The notes below the pieces were generated by a model. It was not told the DNA's origin. It saw only the letters and a program-made list of their open reading frames with translations, and made no database searches. A DNA stretch of 64,000 bases from Rhodococcus opacus (GTDB taxonomy: Bacteria; Actinomycetota; Actinomycetes; Mycobacteriales; Mycobacteriaceae): assembly GCF_012396235.1 (NCBI RefSeq), contig NZ_JAAXPA010000002.1:248001-312000 (forward strand), given 5' to 3'. Each line of letters opens with the position of its first letter. Positions within the stretch are counted from its first letter, which is position 1. A program made the position numbers and the translations under genes. This document shows positions 8,150 through 17,560 of the stretch, one piece after another.

Positions 8150-9042
8150 GGACGGATCCTGTCTTCGGTTGCGGTGCGGAAGGAGACGCCGAGTTCGTCG
8201 CCCAACTGCCGGAGGGCCTCCAGTTGCTCGCAGTAGTGGGCTGCGCTCGTGGACGCGAGGGTGGCGCTGACGACGGTGGTGCCGGCGTCGCGTCGTCGTT
8301 CGAGGGCGCGGGTCACGGTGTCGCGGGAGCCGATCGGGTCGAGGGGCGCGCCGGCGCTGAGGACCACCTCGAAACCGTCGGGGAGGTCGACCCTGGCGAG
8401 CAGCGTGCACAACTCGTCGAGCGACAGGCCGAACGGCACCCACCCGTCGCCGAGCGTCGCGGCGCGGCGCAGGGATCGCAGAGTCCGTCCCCCGATCCAC
8501 AGCGGGACCCGCGGCTGGACGGCGTGCGGTTCGACGACGACGCCGTCGAAGTCGTAGAACGTGCCGTGGTACTCGGGCCGGGGTTGCGACAGCGACGCAC
8601 GGAGCGCCGCGAGGGCGTCGTCGGCGCGGGCACCGCGGTCGTCGAAGTGGGCGCCGAGCAGGTCGAATTCCTCGCGCAGGCTGCCCACGCCGAGGCCCAG
8701 GACGAGCCGGCCGCCGCTGACGACGTCGAGCGTGCCGTAGCGCTTCGCGATCTCGAGGGGGTGGTGATAGCCGAGTACCAGAACCTGGGTGGCGAGGCGG
8801 ATGCCGGTGGTCTGGGCGGCGAGGAAACCGAGTGTCGCGAGCGGGTCCCAGTAGGTGCCGCCGCGCTCGACCGCGACGTCGGTGGGTACGGCGACGTGCT
8901 CGCTGCAGGTGAGGTGGTGGTAGCCGAGGCGGTCGGCTGTGCGGGCGATCGCGGTCAACTCCGCGATGCCGGCGCCGAGTTCCCAGTCCGCGCGGACGGC
9001 GGGGTGCGCGATGACGATGGGCGGCGCGATTCCTATGTGCAT
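8146..9042 (-). CDS. Luciferase-like (LLM) flavin/F420-dependent oxidoreductase, 298 aa
   Basis: A TIM-barrel protein of the bacterial luciferase superfamily: TADRLGYHHLTCSEHVAVPT near residue 35, IRLATQVLVLGYHHPLEIAKR near 80, GRLVLGLGVGSLREEFDLLG near 110, and WIGGRT near 175. These mark the FMN/F420 pocket typical of the mycobacterial F420-dependent LLM class. The start is the ATG at 9040-9042; upstream codons reach into the promoter. It is co-translated with the SnoaL protein. A second LLM/SnoaL pair lies at 42450-43788. The substrate is unknown. Confidence 0.8.
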   Translation of the reverse strand: MHIGIAPPIVIAHPAVRADWELGAGIAELTAIARTADRLGYHHLTCSEHVAVPTDVAVERGGTYWDPLATLGFLAAQTTGIRLATQVLVLGYHHPLEIAKRYGTLDVVSGGRLVLGLGVGSLREEFDLLGAHFDDRGARADDALAALRASLSQPRPEYHGTFYDFDGVVVEPHAVQPRVPLWIGGRTLRSLRRAATLGDGWVPFGLSLDELCTLLARVDLPDGFEVVLSAGAPLDPIGSRDTVTRALERRRDAGTTVVSATLASTSAAHYCEQLEALRQLGDELGVSFRTATEDRIRP

Positions 9043-9085
9043 CAGTTCGTTACTCCGCTGTCGGGGGGGTCGGTCTGTCGTCACC

Positions 9086-9133
9086 GTTGTAGTGGAGGTG
9101 CCCGGGTGCCGCGCGGGCATTCCCGGTGACCGG
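9086..9133 (-). promoter_or_regulatory. Promoter of the LLM-SnoaL operon with cluster motif
   Basis: On the minus strand the motif TCCGGTCACCGGGAA (9134-9120) is followed 28 nt later by TACAAC (9091-9086) as a likely -10. It fits the spacing rule found at the hsa, ksh and fadE promoters. The -10 is not perfect. Confidence 0.45.
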
Positions 9134-9186
9134 ACGCGGCGGTTGTCCGATTCCTTCCCCGCGGCGGGCACGACTGGTACATTTTA

Positions 9187-9200
9187 AGAATTCATTTCAA
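9187..9200. promoter_or_regulatory. AGAATnCATTTCAA operator-like site upstream of IclR gene
   Basis: AGAATTCATTTCAA sits in an AT-rich island (9179-9207) 45 nt before the IclR start. Thirteen of 14 bases recur upstream of the thiolase operon (31810-31823). It could be a TetR/KstR-like operator or an UP-like element. Confidence 0.4.
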
Positions 9201-9245
9201 TTTTTGTCGGGCGTATGCGTGTGACCAGGATATTTGGAGGCGTCG

Positions 9246-10139
9246 ATGACTGTCGTCGATTCGGATGATGCACTGTCGGTAGCCGCTGCGAAGAAGGATC
9301 TGCCCCCGTCGATGGTCGAGCGGATGACGCTGATCCTCGACGCGTTCGACGGCCGCACGTCGCGCCTGACCCTCGAGGAGGTCGCGTGCCGCACCCGGCT
9401 GCCGCGGTCCACGGTGCACCGCATCCTCGACCAGCTGGTCCGCCTCGACTGGGTCGACCACGCGAGCTTCGGCTACTGCCTCGGACGGCGCGCGATGGGG
9501 CTCGGCGGCGGCGACAACGGACACAGCCAGGTGCGGGCCGCGGCGGCCCCGCTGCTGCACGAACTGCACATGCAGACCGGAATGGTGGTGCACCTGGCCG
9601 TGCTGGACGGCGCGGAGAGCGTGTACCTGGACAAGGTGGGCGGACGGATGGCCGCGAGCCTGCCGTCGCGGGTGGGTGGGCGCGTTCCCGCCTACACGAC
9701 GGCGGGCGGCAAGGCGATGCTGGCGTGGGTCGACCCGGAACAGGTCGACGGCATGTACGGGCCGCGGCTCAACCGGAGCACGGACCGCACGATCACCGAA
9801 CTGTCCACGCTGCACCAGGAGCTCAACCGGATCCGGCAGCGCCGCGGTCTCGCGTTCGAGCGGGGGGAGGCGGTGCGCGGAATCGGTTGCGTCGGTGTCG
9901 CGGTCCGCAGCGCCGACGGGCCGGTGGCCGGGATCTCGCTGTGCGGCGACGCGCGCACCGTCCAACTCGAACGCGTCGCCCCGCTCGTCGTCGACGCCGC
10001 GCGGGAAGTCACCCGGACGCTCCACCCCGAACTGGGAACACCCCGTCGCGGCCGCCGGACCCCGGAAATCCCGGACAGCTCGTGGTCGACCGAGACCCTG
10101 GACCAGCTCCTCGCGGTGCAGTCCGGGCAATGGCTGTAG
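9246..10139 (+). CDS. IclR-family transcriptional regulator, 297 aa
   Basis: An N-terminal winged helix-turn-helix (about residues 20-85: RLTLEEVACRTRLPRSTVHRI) is followed by the IclR ligand-binding domain (residues 95-255: RVPAYTTAGGKAMLA, IRQRRGLAFERGEAVRGIGCVGVAV). The ATG at 9246 has GGAGG at 9236-9240. IclR proteins of aromatic and steroid clusters are often activators binding 14-15-bp palindromes upstream of -35, which makes this protein my leading candidate for the shared promoter motif. It ends against the hairpin shared with hsaB. Confidence 0.85.
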   Translation: MTVVDSDDALSVAAAKKDLPPSMVERMTLILDAFDGRTSRLTLEEVACRTRLPRSTVHRILDQLVRLDWVDHASFGYCLGRRAMGLGGGDNGHSQVRAAAAPLLHELHMQTGMVVHLAVLDGAESVYLDKVGGRMAASLPSRVGGRVPAYTTAGGKAMLAWVDPEQVDGMYGPRLNRSTDRTITELSTLHQELNRIRQRRGLAFERGEAVRGIGCVGVAVRSADGPVAGISLCGDARTVQLERVAPLVVDAAREVTRTLHPELGTPRRGRRTPEIPDSSWSTETLDQLLAVQSGQWL

Positions 10140-10141
10140 CG

Positions 10142-10187
10142 CCCGTGCGCGCGTGACGAGTCTCTGGACTCGTTACGCGCGCACGGG
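10142..10187. terminator. Bidirectional hairpin overlapping the hsaB 3' end
   Basis: Arms of 21 nt (10142-10162, 10167-10187; CCCGTGCGCGCGTGACGAGTC) pair with one wobble around a 4-nt loop. The hsaB stop codon (10173-10175) and last four codons lie inside the right arm. It belongs to the same family as 3256, 17515 and 62822, sharing GACGAGTCTCTG with the last. Confidence 0.7.
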
Positions 10188-10709
10188 TCGCGGAGCGGCG
10201 TCGAGGCCGAAACCGCCCCGGAAGAACACCATCGGACGCTCCTCGCACACCGATTCGAGTTCCAGGACGCGTCCGATCACCACGTCGTGGTCCCCGGCGG
10301 TGTGCACCGACTGCGCGTCCGCGTGCACGCGCACGAGAACCCCCGGCAGCGACGGCGTCGACCACCGCGACGGCTCCCAGGACAGCCCGTCGAACTTGGT
10401 GCCCCGGCTCGAACCGAACCGGAAACAGAGGTCCATTTGGTCCTCTCGCAGCACGTTGATCGTGAAGCGCCCAGACTGCCGAATGCGCGGCCAGGCCCGC
10501 CCGCGGTGATCGGCGCAGAACAGGATCAGCGGCGGCTCCAGGGACACCGACGCGAACGACTGACACGTGAATCCCACCGGACCCTCCGTGTCGAGCCCGG
10601 TCACCACTGTCACTCCGCTGGCGAATTGGCCGAGGGCACGGCGCATCTCGTCCGGTGACGGTGCGTCCGAGCGTGTCCCGGGCTGGGTGCCGGCCGGTTC
10701 GGTTGCCAT
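10173..10709 (-). CDS. hsaB: Flavin reductase component, HsaB-like, 178 aa
   Basis: A flavin-reductase-like FMN-binding split barrel (RRALGQFASGVTVVTG near residue 22, GFTCQSFASVSLEPPLILF near 45, FTINVLREDQ near 81, and the His near 140 in HTAGDHDVVIGRV). In actinobacterial steroid degradation HsaB supplies reduced flavin to the hydroxylase HsaA, which converts 3-HSA to 3,4-DHSA. The start ATG at 10707-10709 gives the normal family length. It is transcribed away from the hsaD operon, and no other flavin reductase lies near the two hsaA genes, supporting this assignment. Confidence 0.8.
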   Translation of the reverse strand: MATEPAGTQPGTRSDAPSPDEMRRALGQFASGVTVVTGLDTEGPVGFTCQSFASVSLEPPLILFCADHRGRAWPRIRQSGRFTINVLREDQMDLCFRFGSSRGTKFDGLSWEPSRWSTPSLPGVLVRVHADAQSVHTAGDHDVVIGRVLELESVCEERPMVFFRGGFGLDAAPRPVRA

Positions 10710-10762
10710 CAGACCGCCTCCGATTGCTCTTCCGTCGCCGACCCGTTCGACGATCGTCCCCG

Positions 10763-10812
10763 AGGCTAAGGACGGCCCGGTACCGTCACGAGATGCCGTC
10801 TCGGTCAGTGGA
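10763..10812 (-). promoter_or_regulatory. Promoter of hsaB with cluster motif
   Basis: Minus strand: TCCACTGACCGAGAC (10812-10798), 29 nt, then TAGCCT (10768-10763) as -10. The -10 lies 53 nt before the hsaB ATG. Confidence 0.55.
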
Positions 10813-10848
10813 AATCCCCTGCCGATACCTGCGCGAGCAGGGCGATGT

Positions 10849-10898
10849 CTCGCTGACCGGGATCGCTTCTGTCCGAGCCGGGAGCGCGCTGGCAACGT
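10849..10898 (+). promoter_or_regulatory. Promoter of the hsaD-kstD operon with cluster motif
   Basis: CTCGCTGACCGGGAT (10849-10863), 29 nt, then CAACGT (10893-10898). The hexamer ends 8 nt before the hsaD ATG, so the transcript may be leaderless; no ribosome site precedes that ATG. Confidence 0.5.
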
Positions 10899-10906
10899 GA
10901 CCGACC

Positions 10907-11782
10907 ATGACGACTGACTCGAGTTACGAGGGCACCCTGAAGGAGCTCAAGACCGACCTCGGCGTGCTTCGCTACCACGAGGCCGGCGACGGCCCGCCTC
11001 TTCTGCTGCTGCACGGCTCCGGCCCCGGCGTGACGGGGTGGCGCAACTTCCGCGGCAACCTCAGCGTCTTCGCCGAGCACTTCCGCACCTTCGTCCTGGA
11101 GTTCCCGGGATTCGGGGTCAGCGACGACTTCGGCGGTCATCCGATGCTCACCGCAGGCGACGCGGTACTCCGCTTCCTCGACGGGCTCGGACTCGACGAG
11201 GTGGCGATGCTCGGAAACTCGATGGGCGGCATCGTCGCCACCCAGTTCGCCATCGCGCACCCCGACCGGGTCGGCAAGCTGATCACCATCGGCGGCATCG
11301 GCAGGAACCTCTTCAGCCCCGGCCCCGGTGAGGGCATCAACCTCCTGATGGAGTTCACGGACGACCCCACCCGGGAACGACTGATCGCGTGGCTGCACTC
11401 GATGGTGTTCGACCCCGCGATGGTCACCGAGGAACTGATCGAGGAACGCTGGACGCAGGCAACCGACCCCGAGACCCTCGCCAGCGCCCGCAAGATGTAC
11501 AGCAAGGCGGCGTTCGAGGCCGGCGCCAAGGCGGCACTCGAGTCCGATGCGACGCCGTACTGGGCTCAGCTGCACAAGGTGAAGGCGCCGACACTGCTCA
11601 CGTGGGGTCGCGACGACCGGGTCAGCCCGCTGGACATGGCGATCATCCCGATGCGGTCGATTCCCCGGGCGGAACTGCACGTCTTCCCGAACTGCGGGCA
11701 CTGGGCGATGATCGAGCAGAAGACGGCGTTCGAGAGTGCCGTCCTCGCCTTCCTCCTCCGCAAGGAGGGCACCGGACGATGA
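10907..11782 (+). CDS. hsaD: Meta-cleavage product hydrolase, HsaD-like, 291 aa
   Basis: An alpha/beta hydrolase of the C-C bond-cleaving class. The nucleophile Ser105 lies in GNSMGG, the acid is Asp236/237 in WGRDDRVSP, and the base is His265 in NCGHWAMIE. An oxyanion motif HGSGPGVTGW sits at 36-45. HsaD hydrolyses 4,9-DSHA, the product of ring-A cleavage by HsaC, to DOHNAA (HIP precursor) and a C5 dienoate. It is first in a seven-gene operon; its stop overlaps the kstD start (ATGA). Confidence 0.88.
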   Translation: MTTDSSYEGTLKELKTDLGVLRYHEAGDGPPLLLLHGSGPGVTGWRNFRGNLSVFAEHFRTFVLEFPGFGVSDDFGGHPMLTAGDAVLRFLDGLGLDEVAMLGNSMGGIVATQFAIAHPDRVGKLITIGGIGRNLFSPGPGEGINLLMEFTDDPTRERLIAWLHSMVFDPAMVTEELIEERWTQATDPETLASARKMYSKAAFEAGAKAALESDATPYWAQLHKVKAPTLLTWGRDDRVSPLDMAIIPMRSIPRAELHVFPNCGHWAMIEQKTAFESAVLAFLLRKEGTGR

Positions 11783-13491
11783 GCGGCACCGAAGAAAACT
11801 TCGACACCACAGTCGATTTCCTCGTCGTCGGCAGCGGTGGCGGTGGCATGGCCGCGGCGATCACCGCGGCCGACCGGGGAATCGACACTCTCGTCATCGA
11901 CAAGGGCGCCACGTTCGGCGGATCCACCGCCATCTCCGGGGGCGGCATCTGGATTCCCAACGCCCCGACGCTGCGCGAGAAGGGTGTGATCGACTCGCGG
12001 GAATCGATCCGCCGCTACCTGGACATCATCACCGAGGGCACGGTCCCCGCCGACCGTCTCGACGCGTTCGTCGACAAGGGCCCCGAGCTGATGGAACTGC
12101 TCGACCGCAGCCCGCACATGAAGCTCTACTGGGTGAAGGGTTACTCCGACTACCACCCGGAGTACGACGGCGGCCGTCCGCTCGGACGCACCATCGAATG
12201 CACACCGTTCGACACCCGGGCGCTGAAGGAGGACGAGCAGTACCAGCGGCCGAACAGCATGAAGGGCCCGCTGGGACTGTGGGTCACGTCCAAGGACTAC
12301 CACGATCTCGCCATGGTCAAGCGCACCTGGAAGGGCCGCAAGGCATCACTGGTCGCGGCGTGGCGGGTGGCGTCCAACGTGATCCGCCGACGCCACATGG
12401 CCACCGGCGGCCGCGCACTCGTGGCGCGGATGCGGATGGTCCTCAAGGATGCCGGGGTGCCGCTGTGGCTGAATACGTCGATGACGGAGCTGATCGTCGA
12501 CGGCACCGGAGCCGTCGTGGGTGTTCTCGCCGAGCGTGACGGACGAACGGTCCGGATCGGCGCCCGCCGCGGCGTGCTGCTCGCGACCGGCGGATTCGAC
12601 CACAACCAGGACATGCGTGCGAAGTACCTGCCCAAGCACGGCGTCCCGGACGTCAGCGCCGGTGCCCGGGAGAACACCGGCGACGGCATCGTCGCCGGCC
12701 AGAAGCTCGGCGCTGCAGTCGACCTCATGGACGACGCCTGGTGGATGCCGTCGGTGTTCCACCCGATGGGCGCCGTGATCCCGCTCGTGTCGGAGCGGTG
12801 CATTCCGCCGTCGGTGATCGTCAACGGCCGCGGCGAGCGCTTCACCAACGAGTCGTCGCCGTACGTGAATTTCGTCCACGACCAGCTCGACGGCGGTCAC
12901 GTCCCGGCGTGGTTCGTGATGGACGCCAAGGCGAAGTCGCGGTACCCGTTCGCGCAGGTGCTGCCGGGTGTGCCGTTCCCGCAGGGGTTCTACGACTCCG
13001 GGGTCGTGCACAAGGCGGACACGCTGCGTGACCTCGCCGACGCGATCGGCGTCAAGGCCGACACCCTGGTTGCGACGATCGACCGGTTCAACGGCTTCGC
13101 CCGCACCGGCAAGGACGAGGACTTCGGCCGCGGCGACAGCGCATACGACCGGTACTACGGCGACCCGACGATGAAGAACCCGTGCCTCGACGAGATCGTC
13201 GAGGGACCGTTCTACGCGATCCGGTGCGAGGCCGGCGACCTGGGCACCAAGGGCGGACTCGTCACCGACGCCGACGCGCGGGTGCTCCGCGAGGACGGTT
13301 CCGTCATCGACGGCCTGTACGCCACCGGCAACACGTCGGCGTCGGTGATGGGCAACGAATACGCCGGTGCGGGCGCGACCATCGGTCCCGCCATGGTGTT
13401 CGGGTACATCGCCGCGCAGCACGTCGCCGACGTGAGTGGCGAGACGTCCCGGGGCGCGCGACAGCACTCACGTGCGGGAGAGGTGGCGTGA
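11779..13491 (+). CDS. kstD: 3-ketosteroid delta1-dehydrogenase, KstD, 570 aa
   Basis: An FAD flavoprotein that puts the delta1 double bond into 3-ketosteroids, needed for ring-B opening. The N-terminal dinucleotide motif VVGSGGGG starts at residue 16. Active-site residues known for KstD can be placed: a Tyr in GYSDYHPE (122/125), Tyr362 in NESSPYVNF, and Tyr528 with Gly532 in NEYAGAGATIGPAM. Length fits long KstDs (510-570). It starts inside the hsaD stop, and the next gene hsaE starts on its last base, so ring-A aromatisation and cleavage are translationally coupled. Confidence 0.88.
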   Translation: MSGTEENFDTTVDFLVVGSGGGGMAAAITAADRGIDTLVIDKGATFGGSTAISGGGIWIPNAPTLREKGVIDSRESIRRYLDIITEGTVPADRLDAFVDKGPELMELLDRSPHMKLYWVKGYSDYHPEYDGGRPLGRTIECTPFDTRALKEDEQYQRPNSMKGPLGLWVTSKDYHDLAMVKRTWKGRKASLVAAWRVASNVIRRRHMATGGRALVARMRMVLKDAGVPLWLNTSMTELIVDGTGAVVGVLAERDGRTVRIGARRGVLLATGGFDHNQDMRAKYLPKHGVPDVSAGARENTGDGIVAGQKLGAAVDLMDDAWWMPSVFHPMGAVIPLVSERCIPPSVIVNGRGERFTNESSPYVNFVHDQLDGGHVPAWFVMDAKAKSRYPFAQVLPGVPFPQGFYDSGVVHKADTLRDLADAIGVKADTLVATIDRFNGFARTGKDEDFGRGDSAYDRYYGDPTMKNPCLDEIVEGPFYAIRCEAGDLGTKGGLVTDADARVLREDGSVIDGLYATGNTSASVMGNEYAGAGATIGPAMVFGYIAAQHVADVSGETSRGARQHSRAGEVA

Positions 13492-14276
13492 TGCTGAGCG
13501 ATGCACAGCGACTGTCCGCCGCCCACCTCCTGCGGAATGCCGAACAGAGCCGCGCGCCGATCGATCCGTTGACCACCGTGTTCCCGGGCATCGACGTCGT
13601 CGACGCCTACGAGATCGCGCTGATCAACATCCGGGCAAGGCGGGGCGCGGGGGAGACGGTGTACGGCCACAAGGTCGGGCTGTCGTCCGAGGTCATGCAG
13701 AAGATGATGGGCGTCGACGAACCCGACTACGGGCATCTGCTGTCGAGCATGGTGTACGCCGAGGGGACGCCGATCGACACCGCCCGATTCTGCTACCCGC
13801 GCATCGAGGTGGAGATCGGATACGTCCTCGGCGAGACCCTGCCGGGGGAGGGATGCACCGAGGCGGACGTGCTGGCGGCCACCGAATACATCGTTCCCAG
13901 CATCGAACTGATCGACTCCCGCATCACCGACTGGAAGATCGGGCTCGCCGACACGATCGCCGACAACGCGTCCTCGGCCGGGGTGATCCTCGGCGCCGGA
14001 CGGGTCGAACCGGCGAACGTCGACATCGGCGGGATCTCCGCCGTGCTGTTCCAGGGCGAGGAGGAGATCGCGCGGGGCGAGGCGTCGGCGGTGCTCGGCA
14101 ATCCCACGAAGGCCGTGGCCTGGCTGGCACGGAAGGTCGCGAGCTTCGGAGTGCGACTCGAGGCCGGGCACGTGATCCTGCCGGGTTCGTGCACCCGCGC
14201 GATCGACGCCCGGCCCGGCGACGTGTTCCGCGCCGATTTCAGTGACATCGGTTCCGTATCAGTACAATTCAAGTAA
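13491..14276 (+). CDS. hsaE: 2-hydroxypenta-2,4-dienoate hydratase, HsaE-like, 261 aa
   Basis: A member of the MhpD/HsaE hydratase family (fumarylacetoacetase-like fold): [20 protein letters not shown] near residue 57, [11 protein letters not shown] near 103 with the metal-binding Glu residues, and [13 protein letters not shown] near 201. It hydrates the 2-hydroxydienoate released by HsaD. The ATG overlaps the kstD stop by one base (TGATG). It is followed 11 nt later by hsaG and then hsaF, the invariant HsaE-G-F module. Confidence 0.88.
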   Translation: MLSDAQRLSAAHLLRNAEQSRAPIDPLTTVFPGIDVVDAYEIALINIRARRGAGETVYGHKVGLSSEVMQKMMGVDEPDYGHLLSSMVYAEGTPIDTARFCYPRIEVEIGYVLGETLPGEGCTEADVLAATEYIVPSIELIDSRITDWKIGLADTIADNASSAGVILGAGRVEPANVDIGGISAVLFQGEEEIARGEASAVLGNPTKAVAWLARKVASFGVRLEAGHVILPGSCTRAIDARPGDVFRADFSDIGSVSVQFK

Positions 14277-14287
14277 AGGCGACAACT

Positions 14288-15190
14288 GTGACCAAGGCTC
14301 TCGCCGCGATCGTCGGATCCGGCAACATCGGCACCGACCTCCTGTACAAGCTCCTCCGCTCGGAGATCATCGAGCCCCGCTGGATGATCGGCGTCGACCC
14401 GGACAGCGAGGGACTGAAGCGCGCCGCGGACCGGGGTGTGATCGCCAGTGCCGAGGGCGTCGACTGGCTGCTCGCCCAGGACGAGCGGCCCGACATCGTC
14501 TTCGAGGCCACGTCCGCCTACGTGCACCGGGTGAACGCACCCCGTTACCGGGAACTCGGCATCCAGGCCGTCGACCTCACCCCCGCCGCGCTCGGACCTG
14601 CCGTCGTGCCCGCCGTGAACATGGGCGAGCACCGGACGGCGCCGAACGTCAACCTCATCACGTGCGGCGGCCAGGCGACCATCCCGATGGTCCACGCCGT
14701 CTCCCGGATCACCGAGGTGGCGTACGCCGAGATCGTCGCCAGCGTGGCGTCGCCGTCCGCAGGCCCGGGCACCCGCGCGAACATCGACGAGTTCACGATC
14801 ACCACGAGCCGGGGCATCGAGACGATCGGCGGGGCGAAGAAGGGCAAGGCCATCATCATCCTGAACCCGGCCGAACCGCCGATGTTCATGAAGGACACCG
14901 TGTTCTGCTCCATTCCCGCCGACGCCGACCGGGCCGCGATCACCGCGTCCATCCACGACGTCGCGGCGTCCGTGCAGGCGTACGTCCCCGGCTACCGTCT
15001 GCGCGCCGAACCGCAGTTCGACGACCCGACGCCGATCAGCGGTGGCCTCGCCCGGGTCGGCATCTTCCTCGAGGTCGAGGGAGCGGGCGACTTCCTGCCG
15101 CCCTATTCCGGCAACCTCGACATCATGACCGCCGCCGCCACCAAGGTCGGCGAGAGCTTCGCGACGCAGATCCTCGGCGCGAGCGTCTGA
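14288..15190 (+). CDS. hsaG: Acylating aldehyde dehydrogenase, HsaG-like, 300 aa
   Basis: A propanal/acetaldehyde dehydrogenase (acylating) that forms a complex with HsaF and converts the aldehyde to acyl-CoA with NAD. A Rossmann motif [11 protein letters not shown] lies at residues 9-19 and the catalytic Cys126 in [12 protein letters not shown]. The start is a GTG with AAAGG upstream. Length and gene order match HsaG/BphJ. It needs direct channelling from the aldolase HsaF encoded 36 nt downstream. Confidence 0.9.
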   Translation: MTKALAAIVGSGNIGTDLLYKLLRSEIIEPRWMIGVDPDSEGLKRAADRGVIASAEGVDWLLAQDERPDIVFEATSAYVHRVNAPRYRELGIQAVDLTPAALGPAVVPAVNMGEHRTAPNVNLITCGGQATIPMVHAVSRITEVAYAEIVASVASPSAGPGTRANIDEFTITTSRGIETIGGAKKGKAIIILNPAEPPMFMKDTVFCSIPADADRAAITASIHDVAASVQAYVPGYRLRAEPQFDDPTPISGGLARVGIFLEVEGAGDFLPPYSGNLDIMTAAATKVGESFATQILGASV

Positions 15191-15226
15191 GCGCGTCCGC
15201 CCCATTCACTCTTCGAAGGAATACCG

Positions 15227-16285
15227 ATGCCTTACAGTGCTGATCTCGACATCCGGGTGACGGACTCGTCGCTGCGCGACGGCTCCCACGCCAAGCGACA
15301 CCAGTTCACCGTCGAACACGTCCACTCGATCGTCGAGGCGCTCGACGCCGCCGGGGTTCCGGTCATCGAGGTCACCCACGGCGACGGACTCGGCGGTTCC
15401 TCGTTCAACTACGGCTTCAGCCACACCCCGGAGCAGAAGCTGATCAAGGCCGCGGTGGAGACGGCGGAGCGGGCCAGGATCGCGTTCCTCATGCTCCCCG
15501 GACTGGGTGTCCAGTCGGACATCCGCGAGGCCGCGGACAACGGCGCGAGCATCTGCCGCATCGCCACGCACTGCACTGAAGCCGACATCTCCGTGCAGCA
15601 TTTCGGTCTCGCCCGCGAACTCGGGCTGGAGACGGTCGGCTTCCTGATGATGTCGCACAGCCAGCCGCCGGAGGTTCTCGCGAAGCAGGCCCGGATCATG
15701 GCCGACGCCGGCTGCCAGTGCGTGTACGTGGTGGACTCGGCCGGGGCGCTGATCCTGAACGCCGTCAGCGACCGCGTGTCCGCCCTGGTGGCCGAACTCG
15801 GCGACGACGCGCAGGTCGGCTTCCACGGGCACGAGAACCTCGGGCTCGGTGTCGCCAACTCGGTGCTCGCCGTCGAGGCCGGCGCCCTGCAGATCGACGG
15901 CTCCACCCGGCGTTTCGGTGCGGGCGCGGGCAACACCCCGGTCGAGGCGTTCGCCGCCGTCACCGAGAAGCTCGGAATCCGCACCGGCATCGACACTCTG
16001 AAGATCATCGACGCCGCCGAGGACGTCGTCCGGCCGATCATGGACGGCGACTGCCTGCTCGACCGGCTGTCGCTGACCATGGGCTACGCGGGTGTCTACT
16101 CCAGCTTCCTCAAGCACGCCGATTCCCACGCCCGCCGGTACGGGGTGTCCGGTGCGGAGATCCTCATCGAGGCCGGCCGACGCAAGCTGGTCGGCGGTCA
16201 GGAGGACCAGCTGATCGAGATCGCCCTCGGTCTCGCAGACCGGAAGTCCGCGGGGTCCGCAGTCGCCGAGAAGAAGTCCGCCTAG
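15227..16285 (+). CDS. hsaF: 4-hydroxy-2-oxoacid aldolase, HsaF-like, 352 aa
   Basis: A DmpG/BphI-type aldolase. The TIM barrel begins with [11 protein letters not shown], giving Arg17 and Asp18 (metal and enolate) and His21 (base); the metal His pair His199 and His201 is in GFHGHENLG. The C-terminal communication domain interacts with HsaG. It cleaves the 4-hydroxy-2-oxo acid from HsaE into pyruvate and an aldehyde. The first part carries [12 protein letters not shown] instead of the more usual TTLRDG. RBS GAAGGA precedes the ATG. Confidence 0.9.
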   Translation: MPYSADLDIRVTDSSLRDGSHAKRHQFTVEHVHSIVEALDAAGVPVIEVTHGDGLGGSSFNYGFSHTPEQKLIKAAVETAERARIAFLMLPGLGVQSDIREAADNGASICRIATHCTEADISVQHFGLARELGLETVGFLMMSHSQPPEVLAKQARIMADAGCQCVYVVDSAGALILNAVSDRVSALVAELGDDAQVGFHGHENLGLGVANSVLAVEAGALQIDGSTRRFGAGAGNTPVEAFAAVTEKLGIRTGIDTLKIIDAAEDVVRPIMDGDCLLDRLSLTMGYAGVYSSFLKHADSHARRYGVSGAEILIEAGRRKLVGGQEDQLIEIALGLADRKSAGSAVAEKKSA

Positions 16286-16325
16286 GCGTTTCGCCGGGTA
16301 CCGACACCAGAAAGCCGAGATCATC

Positions 16326-17504
16326 ATGGGCCAGGTTCTTGACAGGATCGAACAGTACGCGGACGAGATCCGCGCGGAAGGCGCCGAGGGCGACAAGCTG
16401 ATGCGCCTGTCCGACACCTCCGCGAAACGGTTGCGCGACTCCGGCGTGATGCGGATGCTGCAGCCCAAGGAGTACGGCGGCTACGAATCGCATCCGCGCG
16501 AGTTCGCGGAGACCGCGATGGGCATCGGCGCCATCGACGGGGCCGCGGGCTGGGTGAGCGGCATCGTCGGCGTCCACCCGTGGGAACTGGCGTTCTTCGA
16601 CCGCACGGCCCAGGACGAGGTGTGGGGCGAGGACTCCGACATGTGGATGGCCTCGCCGTACGCGCCGATGGGTGTGGCCGTGCCCACCGACGGCGGCTAC
16701 GTCCTCAACGGACGGTGGTCGTTCTCCTCGGGCACCGACCACTGCGGGTGGATCATGATCGGCGCCGCGGTCGGTGACCGGGACGGCAACCGGGTGATGC
16801 CCCCGCAGATCCTGCACGTGCTGCTGCCACGCTCGGACTACGACATCGACCAGGACAGCTGGAACGTCGTCGGACTGCGCGGCACCGGGTCCAAGGACCT
16901 GATCGTCAAGGACGCGTACATCCCGCAGCACCGGACCCTGCAGGCCGACAAGGTGTTCGACGGGTCTGCGCCGAGGGAGTTCGGCCGCACCCAGACGCTC
17001 TACAACTTCCCGTTCTCGTGCATCTTCCCGCTCGGCATCACGTCGTCGCTGATCGGGATCGCCGAGGGCGCGCTGGCCTGCCACCTGAATGCGCAGCGTG
17101 AACGTGTCACCGTGTCGGGTACCGCGATCAAGGACGACCCGTACGTGCTGTTCGCGATCGGCGAGGCAGCGGCGGAGATCGCGGCGTCGCGCGCGGCGAT
17201 CCTCGAGACGGTCGACCGGTTCTGGGACATGACCGAGAAGGGCCAGGACGTCTCGTTCGAACTCCGCTCCATCGGCCGGCGCACGCAGACGGCCGCCGCG
17301 TGGCGGGCGGTGCGCGCCGTGGACGAGATCTTCGCACGTTCCGGTGGCGGTGCGCTCCAACTGAAGACACCCCTGCAGCGCTTCTGGCGCGACGCCCATG
17401 CCGGCCTCTCCCACGCCATCCACGTGCCGGGGTCGATCTTCCACTCCTCGGCTCTGACCCAGCTCGGCGGGGAACCTCAGGGCATCCACCGCTCGATGAT
17501 CTAG
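16326..17504 (+). CDS. hsaA: Flavin-dependent 3-HSA hydroxylase, HsaA-like, 392 aa
   Basis: An acyl-CoA-dehydrogenase-fold monooxygenase (group D): LMRLSDTSAKRLRDSGVMRML near residue 25, QPKEYGGYE, GRWSFSSGTDHCGW near 130, VVGLRGTGSKDLIV near 180, and a C-terminal FWRDAHAGLSHAIH near 360. With HsaB it hydroxylates the secosteroid phenol 3-HSA to the catechol 3,4-DHSA. It lies 40 nt after hsaF and upstream of hsaC, as expected. A long hairpin (17515-17560) separates it from hsaC. A paralogue lies at 28191. Confidence 0.88.
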   Translation: MGQVLDRIEQYADEIRAEGAEGDKLMRLSDTSAKRLRDSGVMRMLQPKEYGGYESHPREFAETAMGIGAIDGAAGWVSGIVGVHPWELAFFDRTAQDEVWGEDSDMWMASPYAPMGVAVPTDGGYVLNGRWSFSSGTDHCGWIMIGAAVGDRDGNRVMPPQILHVLLPRSDYDIDQDSWNVVGLRGTGSKDLIVKDAYIPQHRTLQADKVFDGSAPREFGRTQTLYNFPFSCIFPLGITSSLIGIAEGALACHLNAQRERVTVSGTAIKDDPYVLFAIGEAAAEIAASRAAILETVDRFWDMTEKGQDVSFELRSIGRRTQTAAAWRAVRAVDEIFARSGGGALQLKTPLQRFWRDAHAGLSHAIHVPGSIFHSSALTQLGGEPQGIHRSMI

Positions 17505-17514
17505 GCGCTCCGCG

Positions 17515-17560
17515 CCCGTGCGCCTTTCTGGTAGTTCCAGCTACCAGAAAGGCGCACGGG
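17515..17560 (+). repeat. Perfect 20-bp hairpin between hsaA and hsaC
   Basis: Arms 17515-17534 and 17541-17560 (CCCGTGCGCCTTTCTGGTAG) pair without mismatch around TTCCAG. Outer segments GGCGCTCCGCG and TGGCGGAGCCGCC extend the stem imperfectly. It lies inside a co-directional operon, so it may be an attenuator or mRNA stabiliser rather than a full terminator. Confidence 0.65.
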
